Shown: in pieces, positions 43,331 to 54,600 of the stretch
Position numbering within the stretch: the stretch's first letter is position 1
Layout of the letters: each line of letters opens with the position of its first letter
NCBI GenBank assembly: GCA_022495995.1
Contig: JAFEMH010000075.1
Span: 727,001-791,000 of the forward strand
Length of the DNA stretch: 64,000 bases
Direction: 5' to 3'
Source: Adenophora triphylla var. japonica
Taxonomy: Eukaryota > Streptophyta > Magnoliopsida > Asterales > Campanulaceae
The notes under the pieces: model-generated
Databases searched by the model: none
Told to the model about the DNA's origin: nothing
Seen by the model: the letters and a program-made list of their open reading frames with translations, nothing else
Position numbers and translations under genes: made by a program

Positions 43331-43870
43331 TATCCTGTGGGTGACCGCATAGGTTGGTGGTAAGGACGTGGAGGCGTCCAGGGTGACGTGGAGGCGTCCA
43401 GGGTGACCGCATAGGTCAGTGGTAAGGACGTGGAGGCGTCCTGGGTGACCGCATAGGTCGGTGGTAAGTGGGCGTGGTGGCGTCACAGGTGACCGCATAG
43501 GTCGGTGGTAAGGACATGGAGGCATCACAGGTGACGTGGAGGCGTCCAAGGTGACCGCATAGAGTCGGTGGTAAGGGCGTGGAGGCGTCTGGGTGACCGC
43601 ATAGGTCGGTGGTAGAGACGTGGAGCGTCACCGGGTGACGTGGAGGCATCGGGGTGACGCATAGGTCGGTGGTAAGGACGTGGAGGCGTCCTGGGTGACC
43701 GCATAGGTCGGTGGTAAGGGCGTGGTGGCGTCCTGGGTGACCGCATAGGTCGGTGGTAAGGACGTGGAGGCGTCCTGGGTGACGTGGAGGCGTCCAGGGT
43801 GACCGCATAGGTCGGTGATAAGGACGTGGAGGCATCCTGGGTGACCGTATAGGTCGATGGCCGGACCACA
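43331..43870. repeat. 42-bp-class minisatellite
   Basis: About ten to twelve units of GTGACCGCATAGGTCGGTGG followed by TAAGGACGTGGAGGCGTCC, with deletions and partial units. Each unit can form GACC-GCATA-GGTC and GGACG-TGGAGG-CGTCC. Confidence 0.92.
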
Positions 43871-44039
43871 CACGGAGATTCCTACGTATCCCTAGCGGGA
43901 ATCAAGCCTGGTCGTAGTTCAGAGGTCGTGAAATTGTGAGTGCATGCGGGCGTGATGGTGCCCTGAAGTGTCGTATGACCGCCGAGGCCGACTGTGAGGA
44001 CGTGGTGGCGTCCTGAGATGGAAATTTTATGATTTTCTG
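43871..44039. other. Spacer
   Basis: Single-copy sequence with one further GACGTGGTGGCGTCC word related to the preceding array. No gene. Confidence 0.4.
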
Positions 44040-44340
44040 AATCGGGTGGTTTAAAGCCTTCCGGCCTAGTGATAGTGATTTGGGAGGTTTATACGGTCTT
44101 CCGGACCAAGTGGTTTAAAGCCTTCCGGGCTGGAGATAGTTTGGGAGGTTTATACGGTCTTCCGGACTGAGTGGTTTAAAGCCTTCCGAGCTGGAGGTAG
44201 TTTGGGAGGTTTATACGGTCTTCCGGACCGAGTGGTTTAAAGCCTTCCGGGCTGGAGATAGTGATGGGGGAGGTTTATACGGTCTTACGGACCGAGTGGT
44301 TTAAAGCCTTTCGGGCTGCCTGTGGTGAAGTAGTGAGGTT
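44040..44340. repeat. 60-bp tandem repeat with TTCCG-loop hairpins
   Basis: Four to five units of TGGTTTAAAGCCTTCCGGGC followed by TGGAGATAGTTTGGGAGGTT and TATACGGTCTTCCGGACCGAG. Each unit contains AGCC-TTCCG-GGCT and GGTC-TTCCG-GACC. Confidence 0.9.
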
Positions 44341-44384
44341 TGTGGTGAGTGGACGTGGTGATGTCCTGAGTTGAAGTTTGTGTG

Positions 44385-45000
44385 AAGGTGTCTATACCTA
44401 TGTTGAGGCTTAGTTCGGTAGTATAAACCTAAGTTGTGACCTAGTTCAGGAGTATGACCCTATGTTGGGACCTAGTTCAGGAGTATGACCTAAGTTGGGA
44501 CCTAGTTCAGGAGTATGACCTAAGTTGGGACCTAGTTCAGGAATATGACCTAAGTTGTGACCTAGTTCAGGAGTATGAACCTAAGTTGGGACCTAGTTCA
44601 GGAGTATGACCTAAGTTGGGACCTAGTTCAGGAGTATGACCTAAGTTGGGACCTAGTTCAGGAATATGACCTAAGTTGTGACCTAGTTCAGGAGTATGAC
44701 CTAAGTTGTGACCTAGTTCAGGAGTATGACCTAAGTTGGGACCTAGTTCAGGAGTATGACCTAAGTTGGGACCTAGTTCAGGAGTATGACCTAAGTTGGG
44801 ACCTAGTTCAGGAATATGACCTAAGTTGTGACCTAGTTCAGGAGTATGACCTAAGTTGGGACCTAGTTCAGGAGTATGACCTAAGTTGGGGTTTAGTTTC
44901 AGGAGTATGAACCTAAATTGGGACCTAGTTCAGGAATATGACCTAAGTTGGGGTTTAGTTTCAGGAGTATGAACCTAAATTGAGACTATTCTAAGGCGTC
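44385..45000. repeat. 30-bp tandem repeat array
   Basis: Close to twenty units of GACCTAGTTCAGGAGTATGA followed by CCTAAGTTGG, nearly identical in the middle and more diverged at the ends. The unit length is a multiple of three. The + strand therefore reads DLVQEYDLSW ten times (44575-44910); no function is implied. Confidence 0.95.
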
Positions 45001-45199
45001 TGGACCTAAGTTGAGTTTGATGGGCATTTTGTGGATCCTGTATGGAACTTTGTTTGTGGGAATTTTTGGAAAGGCATCATGCCGTGCTGGGATTCTTCTT
45101 TTATGTAGCATTTATTACATCTATGTCTTGTGTTTGAAGTTTATTGACATACCTTTGCTGTGTTTACCTGTAGGAGGAGGCGCCTTTGTGAGGAGGAAG

Positions 45200-45565
45200 T
45201 TGAATTGTTGAGGACGTGGGGCGCCTCTGACCGAGATGAAGAGGACGTGGTGGCGTCTCTGGCTGAATTGCTTAAGTGTTAGAGGGCATGGGGCGCCTCT
45301 GATCGAGTTGTTGAAATGTTGAGGACGTGTGGCGCCCCTGACCGAAGTTGCTGAAATGTTGCGGATGCGCTGGCGTTTTTGACCGAAGTCGCTGAAAGGA
45401 TGAGGACGCGGTGCCGCCTCTGTCTGAACTTGCGGTGAGGGCGAGGTGGCGCCGCTGTCTGAACTTGCGGTGAGGGCGAGGTGGCGCCGCTGTCTGAACT
45501 TGCGGTGAGGGCGAGGTTACGCCTTTGTCTGGACTTGTGGTGAGGGCGAGGTTACGCCCCTGTCT
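45200..45565. repeat. Minisatellite pair, about 50 bp and 36 bp units
   Basis: First, about five loose units of GAGGACGTGGGGCGCCTCTG with ACCGA-GTTGCTGAA-like spacers (45208-45420). Then four regular units of about 36 bp, CTGTCTGAACTTGCGGTGAG followed by GGCGAGGTGGCGCCG (45419-45560). The first type echoes the 40-bp unit at 16947. Confidence 0.85.
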
Positions 45566-45769
45566 GAGATGATGAGGTGGCTGGCGGAGGCGCCGAGATG
45601 CCGGATTTCTCGCTTGTGGAGGATGATGATGATGAGTCGGATTAGGGCTCTTTTGCTTTCCCTCTTCCATTGTTTTTTTTTTTTGTAGAGTAACAGACAT
45701 TTTGTACCTGTAATAAAACACTTGTATTTGCACAGCAAAGTATTTTATTTAAGATGTAATGACGTATTT

Positions 45770-46653
45770 GTGATTCCCTGGATTGACCTAGGAATTGTTG
45801 CTAGCTTATTATTATTTTTGTGCATGTCGCATGAGCTGGGAATGCATTTGTGGTTAGTGGAGGCCGAGGCTGGGTGTTTTCTCGAGCAATGGGGCCGGCT
45901 TTGACAGTTTCATGAGCGGCGGCGGGAGTGATGACTCCTGGGACGCGTTTGCTTTGATAGCCACTCTTTTTGGGTTAGCTACCTCGGTGATATGTGACGG
46001 GCTCTGCTGGATGTGGTTGGCCATTGTCGGGCGGGTGAGGATATCGTTCCTTTGGTTCCGGGGGAAACCTTCCACGGTGTAGATCGCTTGGCACTGGGGG
46101 ACCGGTTCATGTGTGGGGGAAGCCCCTGCTTTGCTTGGCAGCTTTAGATGCTCTTCTGTATTTTCTGAGGGTATGGAAGTATTCCGCTTTCCCTCCTGTG
46201 GTGCTCCTTCGATGCTGGGAGAGTGTTGTGTTGACCACCACCGAGTACCTAGGTTGGTACGAGCGCATGTCTGGGCGATCCCAAGTGATTTTGGGGAGCA
46301 GGCGTGAAGCAATTCTGGGGCAAGATTGTCGCCTCAGCTATAGCCTTAGGAGTGCAGAAGCCTGATCTAACCCTCAGGATGTCATGGGAGACGCTTTGTT
46401 TGACTACGGGACTCGAGTTGACAGACTGGCGGGGAGAGGTCCCCTTTTGCAGACTCGTAGGGAGGAGATCCGAGCCGAGGCACGAGTGAACAATGCTCCG
46501 AGAGCTGCTGGATTATTTGACATGACAAGGATGACTCCTGATCTAGGAATGAGGGAGACAGAACTCACTCGTGAGGAATGGAAGAAGACTCGTTGGGGAC
46601 GAGGGAAGAAAGGAAAGAGTGATGAAGGGCCAAATGCGAGTAGCATGGAATGA
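45770..46653 (+). pseudogene. Antisense DUF7745-like remnant
   Basis: On the + strand, opposite to gag, short open pieces match the C-terminal part of 22690-23741: SWDAFALIATLF, a broken middle, then a frame with YERMSGRSQVILGSRREAIL and finally EEWKKTRWGRGKKGKSDEG. Several stops and frameshifts are present. No PMD-like part (as at 19705) is found in this element. Loss of the upstream half is inferred. Confidence 0.6.
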
Positions 46654-47679
46654 CCTTCTAAAACACTGAGTATCCATTCATCGTCATTGCAGACACATTG
46701 ATTGTTAAATGTTTTAAGTTGTCTTTTAGCATGTTGTGAATCGAGAGTAGACCGTGCTTGAACTCATCAAAAAGTGTTTTAACTGTGATGATTTGTGATT
46801 TACTTTTAAAGCTTTGTCGAGACGCAAAATCTCTTGTTTGCTTCTTTTCTGAGCCTTGGTGGCGTCAATTTTTGGAATTTTGTGTATTCCTTAGACCGAA
46901 CCAATGAAGGCTGCCTACGTTCCCCTCGGACTGAGAGGCTCAGGTCTGCGTAGTTCGACCCTCTTTTGTGGTAAAAATGACTTGTAATGTACACTCGCAA
47001 GGGCGTATATATTATTTGAAAAGGTGGAAAGGGGTCCCTTTTTGTGTGAATGCATGCTTTTGGGTTTTACTCCTTTGAGAGAGTATGAGCATTGAAAAGC
47101 TTGTAAAAGTGTATGGAAGCCCTTCACGACGTAAAATCGATATTTAGCCTCTATTTTCCTATTTTGTAGAAAAAGAAGACTTGTCGAGACATCTGAAAAC
47201 ATGATTTGTTCACATTGATCACATGTTTGCTTAAAACCCTTTGTTGATGTTCGGGTTAATCAACAATTAAACCTGATATGCTTTGATTAATGAGGAGAAA
47301 GTCAACCGGTATCAAGGATCGAGTTGGTCTGGTGTGAAAGAAGGTTTGTGTATAGGAGAGGTCATTGATGAGACCGGGTTTGTGGATTTGTATGTGTTTA
47401 TGACCGGACCATTTCTGGTTGCCTACGTTCCCCTTAAGACAAGGAGCTCAGGTCGACGTAGTTCGGGTTGAACCGTGTTTGGCTTTGGGGGCCAGTGGCA
47501 TGAAAATTCGTGCGGCCTTTGATGAAAAGGCTTGGAAGGTTGAATGATGAGGCACGGGCCTTGAGGTGATTCCTTGACAAGTCGTATTTGACGGCAGTTT
47601 CAATAAATCCATTGCTTCTTGATCGTTGGCTCTGGGTCCTTGACCTCATTTATTTTTGTGAAGCTTCTGCTTGAGCTCT
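46654..47679. other. 3' region between antisense remnant and poly-T repeats
   Basis: No gene. 46668-46800 is homologous to 23757-23890. A segment TGCCTACGTTCCCCT...GAGGCTCAGGTC...CGTAGTTCG occurs twice (about 46911-46962 and 47419-47467), a spaced direct repeat of about 50 bp. The rest is unique, AT-rich sequence. Confidence 0.5.
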
Positions 47680-47800
47680 TTTTTTTTGTAGCTTCTGCTT
47701 GAGCTTTTTTTTTGTAGCTTCTGCTTGAGCTTTTTTTTTTTTGTAGCTTCTGCTTGAGCTTTTTTTTTTGTAGCTTCTGCTTGAGCTTTTTTTTTTGAAG
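47655..47800. repeat. Tandem repeat GCTTCTGCTTGAGC plus poly-T
   Basis: Five units of TAGCTTCTGCTTGAGC followed by a T8-T12 tract of varying length. A CATATGAGGGCGAAGGCAAG CCCCTG pair (47800-47865) follows as a second short direct repeat. Confidence 0.88.
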
Positions 47801-48239
47801 CATATGAGGGCGAAGGCAAGCCCCTGCTTGAACTTTCTTGATGCGCATGAGGGCGAAGGCAAGCCCCTAGGTTGTTGTCGACATGGGGTCAATCTTTTGA
47901 TGCTGAGTGACCTTTTGTTGTCCTTTGATGTTGCCGCCGTCGTTGACTTGGTCAAGATGATGGTGGGGACGTGTTTTGGAAAGTGTATGGCTTGATGGAG
48001 GCCTTTGTGTGGGATATTGTAAGGTGTATGGGGAGATATCGATTGACTTTCTCACACCAATTAATCAAAGCATTAATCATTTGTGGAATTACTTTTGAGC
48101 AATGCAAGTGATCACATAGAACAAAACCATTTCATTAAATGTAATGCGGGGTGCAAAATAATGTCTCAAGTCTAGCAAGAAAAGAAAGAAAACTTTCGTA
48201 TGGAAAATTGAAGACTTAATTACGATGTCCGAGGAGGAC
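47801..48239. other. Unassigned part of the element interior
   Basis: No gene or clear repeat beyond the short pair at 47803-47865. Some words (GTTGACTTGGTCAA) form small inverted repeats. It probably spans the deletion that removed pol. Confidence 0.35.
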
Positions 48240-48660
48240 TTGATTGAATGAGAACAGTACTAGAACCTACGAGGTGGACTGCATGATTCTTTGATTTGCG
48301 TCTCTTTGGACTCTTCAGCAGTTCCCAAATTCATTTTGGTTAGAACATTCTCAGCTTGGGCCCGATTTTTCTCTCGTTTGGACAACATGCTTAAAGATTT
48401 GTTTAATGCATTGTTCATTAATGTGTCTCATGTCTTTATCAAGTGAATCATTATTAACTGTTTTGGTTAGTTAATTTATCATTTGTTAAAGTAGCAATGA
48501 GGGGATACTCAGAAAGGTCGAACTTTTATTCGAAGCATAAAGAAGCGCGATTTTTGTTACAAACACATAATCTTTAGGCATAAGGCCGTCAGACGACTCG
48601 AGAGACTTAAACTTTAAACACGACAGACTCGGGGTCTTTTATTTTAGAAGCTAGACTCTA
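48240..48660 (-). pseudogene. Remnant of the Tat protease-RT linker
   Basis: Aligns by eye with 27330-27700: CTCTTTGGACTCTTCAGCAG against CTCTTTAGGCTCTTGCACTG, then AACATTCTCAGCTTGGGCCC and GCAATGAGGGGATACTCAGA in both. It marks the only surviving scrap of pol and brackets two deletions: gag to linker, and linker to 3' region. Confidence 0.7.
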
Positions 48661-49165
48661 GGAGACTGGGGTTAGACCAAGCTTCCAGACGATTTCTTCT
48701 TTGCTGGTTGTGGGTCATGAGAAGGTAACCCAGTTCCTCAATGGCATTTTTGACGCGCTTGAGAAGGTCGAAAGGCTTATCACTGATGCTTTCCCCAATT
48801 GTTGTTGGGGAATTGATTTCCGACTGTGTTGGGATCGCGTGGGCATTCCAACTTTCCTTCTTCAATCAGCCTTTGGATCGCTTGTTTTAGTATGACGCAA
48901 TTGTCGGTGGTGTGGCCCGGGTAGTTGTGAAAAGCGCAATGCTTGCTCATATCCACGTTTAGGTTAGGATTCCTACTGATAATTCTCAAGGGGCTTTGAG
49001 CATGTTCTCGCTTCATCAACGCCTCAAACACTTGGCTTAGAGGCATTCCGAGGTTGTCGAAGTGCCGAGAACGCCGCGTCCGGAGGATTGTTATTTCTCG
49101 TGGCGCTTGATCGCGGCTTCCTTGGACTCCATTCGATGTAGTGGATCGCTCCGTGGCCTCCTTTC
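48644..49165 (-). pseudogene. gag C-terminus with zinc knuckle
   Basis: An open piece (49046-48780) contains MPLSQVFEALMKREHAQSPL and the Tat-type knuckle CAFHNYPGHTTDNC, then LKQAIQRLIEEGKLE. A frameshift and stops separate it from the main gag core. The knuckle would bind element RNA. Confidence 0.75.
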
Positions 49166-50612
49166 CTATGTTTGGAACAAAGGCGTCGGATTTGACGAGG
49201 CTGCCTGGTAGCGGTAGGAAGAAGCAAGAGTGGCTGGTGTCTTTTGTAGGCTCAGCGTCTTTTCGAACTTGGTCCCGGCATTGACCATGGCACGAAGGTC
49301 GGGATAGAAGTGGTGGCTAATCAAGGCCCTCAGAGATGGTTTGAGGCAGGAATGGAAGATATCCATTTGCTCTTCTTTGGAAAGCGGATCCATTATCTCG
49401 CTTAGCTTCCAGTTCCATCTTTTGTAGAACTCACCCACAGGCTCGTCGTCCTTTTGTTCGGTGGCCTGCAGGTCATGGCGGTTTGTCTCCCATTCAAGGT
49501 TGGCGCGGTACTTCTCCAGGAAGATTTCACTGATTTGGTCCCATGTGGAGCGGTTTTCTGCCTTCACATTGAGGAACCACCTTAATGCCGTGGATTTGAG
49601 GGAATGCTGGAAGTGATCCGCCATTTGCTGTGGGGTTGCCCCTTTAGCTCTCATACCCAAGACGTAGGTGTCGATGTGGGTTTTTGGGCATTCAGTCCCG
49701 TCAAACTTCTCCATTTCTGGCATCCTGAATTTCGGAGGGAGCGGGACCACTTTGCTTGGATCAGTAGGTAGGAGGGAGTCCTTCCGGGAACTGGCTAGCT
49801 TGCCTTGCATGTCCTTCATTTGCTCGATCAGCCAAGCCATGTGGGGATCGGCAGGTTGAGGCGGGTTACCATTTTCGGGGATAGAAACCGAAGATGGAGG
49901 TGGATTGGCTGATGGGATCGCCATTCGGGAGTCTTGGGGAGGTAGTTGAGTGTATACCAACCCATACCCTGGAGTGCTGAAGTTAGGGGCGTGATTGCCA
50001 GGTCCGCTAAGGGTTGTGTTTGGGAATTGGGGAAATGATTCATTAGCCCCAAGTGGCAGACTAGCAGGTGGCAAGCTTGAGATGTCGGGATATTCGCTCG
50101 GGATGCCTGTCCCTGGTGGACATGGGGGCTTCTGATTATGGCTGTGAGGCTCGTATAGAGGCAAAGGGTTGAATCCTGGGGGATACCGAGATGCATTGGG
50201 ATCTGGTGGAGCAGGCACGTACGTGTGCTGTTGGTACTGAGCTTGATGTGCAGAGCCGGGAAACTGACTGTGCTGAGGCGGGCATGTTGGAGCTGCTTGA
50301 CTGACGCCTGAGGGAGCTTTGAGCGAGAGCCGCTTAGCATTGCCGGGATCTCGTAGCTTGGCGGAGGCGGGACCCGCCGATAGCTTGAGAGACCTGGGAG
50401 CCGGTATATCTTCGTCTTCTATGAGAACAAAGGTTCCGTCGGTTGGGAACCGCAACGGTTCCTCGAAGACGCAAGGTGTCGACGATCCAGCTTGTCGCTT
50501 CTTCTTGGCGCTTCTTGATAGTTTCAAAGGCTCGCAGTACCTCCTCCATTGTCCGGAGGTTCCTTAGTGGCGGGGTTCCGTTTCCCTCACCGTTATCCGT
50601 TGATCCCGCCAT
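49166..50612 (-). CDS. gag of the non-autonomous Tat element
   Basis: Start chosen at ATG 50610-50612 (MAGSTDNGEGNGTPPLRNLR), which aligns with the start of the gag at 35563. One frameshift at about 50450 shifts the reading. From there the frame is open for over 420 codons to 49166. Order: N-terminal helix with MEEVLRAFETIKKRQEEATS; FVLIEDEDIPAP; a Pro/Gln/Ser-rich spacer of about 200 residues; the Gag core (PPKFRMPEMEKFDGTECPKT, YVLGMRAKGATPQQMADHFQ, SALRWFL, VGEFYKRWNWKLSEI). The core is well preserved although pol is gone, which suggests recent activity or selection for gag supplied in cis. Confidence 0.85.
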
Positions 50613-51949
50613 GGGGAGTAGCGGGATTTGGACCGCCGAACCGGAAGGGCTATCGGACCTTGTGACCTCGATACTGAAAAGGCGGCTCCCGGGTACTCTC
50701 AACCACTCTCGGTTCGCTGGAGGGGGTGACGGGTAAGGTTTAGACATGGTAAGGCCTTTTGGATAAAAAGGAGGGAAAGCTCATGTGACATGCGGTTTCC
50801 GCTTTTAATTTTTTTTTTATTTTTTGTTGTTTTAATTTACTTAAAACGTGTTTTCTCAGAGTCCTAGGTAGGTTGGAAAAGATTGCTCTTCTTTTTCGCA
50901 ACTATGCTAGATCCTAGGTCAGTAGAGACCATCTGTGCGGCTATAAGCCCCTCGTTTTGCACCTGTATTTCGACATCCCAGGGTGGACAGCCCCGGGTGA
51001 GGGTCCTATAGGGCAAGCGGTTTCCACCGGCCTAAAAGAAAAATCGAACCTAAGGACCGAGCCTATCATGTTCGTTTTGATGCGTTAGCCATGTGAATAG
51101 TGAACCTAGCCGGCCACTGAGTCAAGATCAGGTCAAGAGTTCGGCATGACCTCTCTTTACCTTGCTTGCGCAAGGGATCTGTGACGTTAGGCGTTGGCTG
51201 GGTCATATCGTCATGGCTGACGTATCAAAGGCTTGATGACATGGTGTCATGTGAGCATGGATGTATATCCGGGACGGAACATCGTCTGGGTGTAGCTTCG
51301 GAAATCAAGATCAGGTCAAGATTTTAGCATGACCTTTCATCGCTTTGCTTGCGCAAGGGATCTTGAGTTCCGAGCCTTGACTCAGAAAATGGCCGGCGTG
51401 GGATATGTATCCAGGCTGTATGACACGGACTGGGTAAAAACCAACCGAGTCTGGACAGAGTGTGACTCAAGACTCAAACGTGCAGGGTTGACGCTTGGCT
51501 AGGATGGGATGTTTGGAATGATCCCGTGCGCATCCGAGAGGCCTAGGAAGACCAAACGGACTGCAACTGAGACCACTCCGGGTTAAGGGTTGTAGTGTGC
51601 AGTGTATTCGAGGCAGCAGTGCGCGTAGCGTGCGGTGTAACCGAGGCAGCAGTGTGAGTAGTGTGCGGTGTAACCGAGGCAGCAGTGCGCGTAGTGTGCG
51701 GTCTCTAAAATTCTTTTTTTTTTTTTTGAGTAAAACAGAAGTTTTTCGAAGAATTTTAAATGTATGCACAGATGTATATTGATGCATTTTTTTGTATTTT
51801 TATTTTTTTTTTTCGTAAAATAAAATAAAAAAAAGTAAAGCACGTGCACACACACACAACAGTTAAAGGAAGGGGTAAAATGAAAGTTTGACCCTCATCA
51901 TCGTTTTAAAAATATTTTGTTTTGTTTAAATGTTTTCAAAATAAAAGGT
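50613..51949 (-). other. Leader of the non-autonomous Tat element
   Basis: No gene. It is homologous to 35564-36857. It contains two spaced copies of AGATCAGGTCAAGA followed by CGGCATGACCTCTCTTTACC-like sequence (about 51125 and 51309), then the repeat at 51595-51705, a poly-T run and a CA microsatellite before the PBS. Confidence 0.65.
51595..51705. repeat. Leader repeat, three units
   Basis: Three units of about 36 bp, GTGTGCGGTGTAACCGAGGC followed by AGCAGTGCGCGTA, equivalent to the two units at 36506-36580. Confidence 0.85.
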
Positions 51950-51966
51950 CCCCAGCGAAGTCGCCA
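51950..51966 (-). other. Primer binding site, tRNA-Arg-like
   Basis: On the - strand TGGCGACTTCGCTGGGG, one base different from the site at 36858-36874, two bases inside the LTR. Confidence 0.8.
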
Positions 51967-51968
51967 AC

Positions 51969-53267
51969 TGAAATTACCCGGATCCGAGAGGCAGCGCAAT
52001 CGCGCCCTGGCATCTGGCATTTCCCGCCTTGCAGCGTTTTCGTTGGTGGAGGTGTCTCGCTGTGTTTTGCTTTGTAGAGTCGCCACGCCGTTTTTATTAT
52101 TAAGCCCAAAACATTGAAAAAGGGCATCAGTTTAAAAATAATAATAAACTGTTTTTGTGTGATGAGATTTTGAGTTCGGAGGTCAGGTTACTCCTCGGGA
52201 AGAGAATATTAGAATCTTAGAGCTCACCCGAGTCGCCTCGTAAAAATGAGTCTTTCGGTACCCCTTATATTCTTTAACTGTTGTGTGTGTGTGTGTGTGC
52301 TTTTAAAAATGCATGCTGTATCGGATGTCTACATTGTACACTGCGTGTTGAAATGTATTGAAATAGTAATGGAAGGAAGCCTTACCAATGTTGGTTCGTG
52401 TCTGTCTTCCGCTGGGGAATAGTGTTCGAGGATGGAATAGTGTTCTGGTACGGACCGGGATTGCTTCGGGAGGGGCCGGTTGTCTGCGGACAGAGTTTCG
52501 GCGTGAGTTGAGATTGTAGGCTGCGTTCGGGCAGAGCTTCGGCATGCGTGGGGATCGCAGGGATCACTCGGGCAGAGGTTCGGCGAGCTTCGGGTGGGTG
52601 AGAGTCCGCTCGGCAGAGTTTCGGCGTGGTTTGGGATCGCCGATTTGACTCGGAAAGAGCCGGGACGCCTCGGGAAAGACCAGGCAAGGCCTCGGAGTAC
52701 CACGAGGGACCTCAGAGTACCTCGAGAGTGCCTCGGGGCAGCGCGGGAGCGTCGCGGGAGCGCTCGGGGAGGCTTCGGAGCACCACAAGGAGGCTCGGAA
52801 GGCCTCGGAAGGATCCGAAAGGGGCCGGGAGTGCCTCGAGAGGACTTAGAGGGGAGCCAGAAGGCTAAGGGAGGAAGAGAGAAGAGGGAGGTGTGAAAAA
52901 TGAGGGAGGGGGAGCCCTCTATTTATAGTGTAGGAAAACTGCAAAGAGGTCCGTACGGACCTCTTAGGTAATCCAAAATTTTAGATTTCCGGGATTTGAG
53001 GGAATCTCGTGGACTTTAAGGGGATTTTCGTAATGATTATGTCTGGTGCAATGAGGTCCGTACGGACCTTTTTGCATGCAAAGAGGTCCGTACGGACTTT
53101 CCATGCTCTTGTGAATGTGATGGCAAGCTAGCTCTCGTCGAGAGCTTTCCAACCATATATGGCACGTCTCAATCGGAGTTCGTATGAAGGAGTTATGACC
53201 TTCGGAAGTTTACCCCTGATTTTGTCGTATGCTTGGATGGAGAGCGATCCAGATTGGGGTACTTACA
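51969..53267 (-). repeat. 5' (right) LTR of the non-autonomous Tat element
   Basis: Same ends and order as 41750-43043. The 20-bp palindrome is at 52945-52964, the 16-bp copy at 53054-53069 and a third near 53083. The - strand TATA box CTATAAATAG is around 52919-52928. Confidence 0.95.
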
Positions 53268-53272
53268 GATGT
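53268..53272. repeat. Right target-site duplication GATGT
   Basis: Matches 41745-41749. Confidence 0.9.
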
Positions 53273-53486
53273 GTCTCGTGCAAGACACATCGTTAATACT
53301 CATACGTCAAACAAGTGGACGTATCTCGTGCGAGACTAGTTGTCTCGTACGAAATACGTCCTCAAATCAGTTTTCGTTTGGAAAAAGGTAAAACTCAAAT
53401 AAACTTTGACTACAAAGAAAAGGTTGCCCCGAATCGAACCAATTCGCCCAAACACCCATGCCCGAAATCCCGAAGCCGAGCGAGCG
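53273..53486. other. Flank between elements
   Basis: No gene. It contains several TCTCGTGCGAGAC-like inverted words (53277-53350), for example TCTCGTGC(A/G)AGA. It may be the edge of an older element. Confidence 0.4.
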
Positions 53487-53849
53487 TGTGTTATTGAGGT
53501 TTAAGCCACCTTACATGATACTTGAACAAGAGCTCATGAAGTGTCCATCAATATAAGGCACTTAAACTTCCTTTTTCATTCTCATATGGGATGGGACTAT
53601 AAGCCTTTTATATGACCAACAAAAGGGTTGGTTTACTTATCTTATCCAAGTGAGATAACTACCAAAGCCATTACATTGTTAGTCTTTAAAGAACTCTAAT
53701 TGCCAAAATTTGAGGTTTTAGAACTATGGATTTAATCCATCATTTAGCTTTCACCAAAACATCAATTTGCCTTTAAGTATATCAACATTGATCATGGTCA
53801 AACTCAATGGGACCCACCCAAAGTTAAGCCAAATGCCAAATTTCCAACA
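53487..53849 (-). repeat. 3' LTR of the Ty1/copia element
   Basis: The - strand begins TGTTGGAAATTTGGC and ends AATAACACA. On the + strand it is TGTGTTATTG...TTTCCAACA. The adjacent TGAGGGATTG gives the PPT. No partner LTR is present in the window, so the inner border rests on the PPT. Confidence 0.65.
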
Positions 53850-54600
53850 ATCCCTCAAAAATCCATGGTGATAAGACAAATTTGATTATCCATTGTCGTG
53901 CTTTCGATAGATGGTGCCTCCCATCTTGAACTCCTACCTAGTCAGTGAACGTAAGCCCCCATAGGATATAAGTGAACGGGTGTCTTGAACCTGATCCTTT
54001 TTATGTAGAGGCATTTGTTGGTAACAACACGACAAAGGCTATGACATCAACCTCTATCATTATATTTGACGCTTATAAGCCATATGTATCGATCCTCTAT
54101 CAAAAGTGCTTTAAAGGAATAACCATTTTTCCCTTAATTACGGCCAACAATAACACTCACTTAGTTGGCATCTCCAAAGATGTACTGCTAACATCTTGTC
54201 TAAAAGATTTGATCCCATTCGAAGCCTAAAGCTTTTACTATACTTGCAGTCACGAACACCTTCCAGGATTATCAGGGACAGACTCAGACATGTAACATGT
54301 CAATCTGTTTATGTGTTCAAATCCACCCCACAACTTGTTATTACCACATTGAACCTTCTTTTTGGGATCTCCACTCAGATAGGTTAGGTTGCTACTACGT
54401 ATGAATTAGATAGGGTTCACTCCCATCCTTAATCTAAATATTTGAACACGAACTAATTCAAGTCCTTAGGTTTAAGGGTCATGTGTTATCCTTAGTACTA
54501 ACATAATCAACATAAACTTTCGAGACACATGATCCCTTATAGATTTCAATCTAAATTAAAAGTATCTCCTTGTCTTGCAGTTATACTTGACACTTTTAAT
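53850..54600 (-). other. Copia 3' untranslated region and degraded end of RNase H
   Basis: No intact frame. It lies between the LTR and the RNase H remnants. Two + strand open stretches (53972-54387) have no recognisable domain and are taken as accidental. Confidence 0.45.

Larger units (their letters stand above)
41750..53267 (-). mobile_element. Non-autonomous Tat/Retand-like element
   Basis: An 11.5-kb - strand element with LTRs of 1294 and 1299 bp, a tRNA-Arg-like PBS at 51950-51966 and target duplication GATGT. It keeps leader, gag with zinc knuckle, a scrap of protease-RT linker, and a 3' region with an antisense DUF7745-like remnant and four minisatellites. Protease, RT, both RNases H and integrase are absent. 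It must therefore rely on another element's enzymes. The close match of the LTRs by eye suggests it moved later than the big structure at 14482-38987. Confidence 0.93.

Noticed and set aside
43232..43873. Pro/Thr-rich - strand reading frames in three phases
   Set aside because: By-product of a minisatellite. All three phases look alike and none has a domain.
53972..54387. Two + strand frames of 85 and 63 codons
   Set aside because: They lie in the 3' untranslated part of the - strand copia, with no domain, signal or repeat support.
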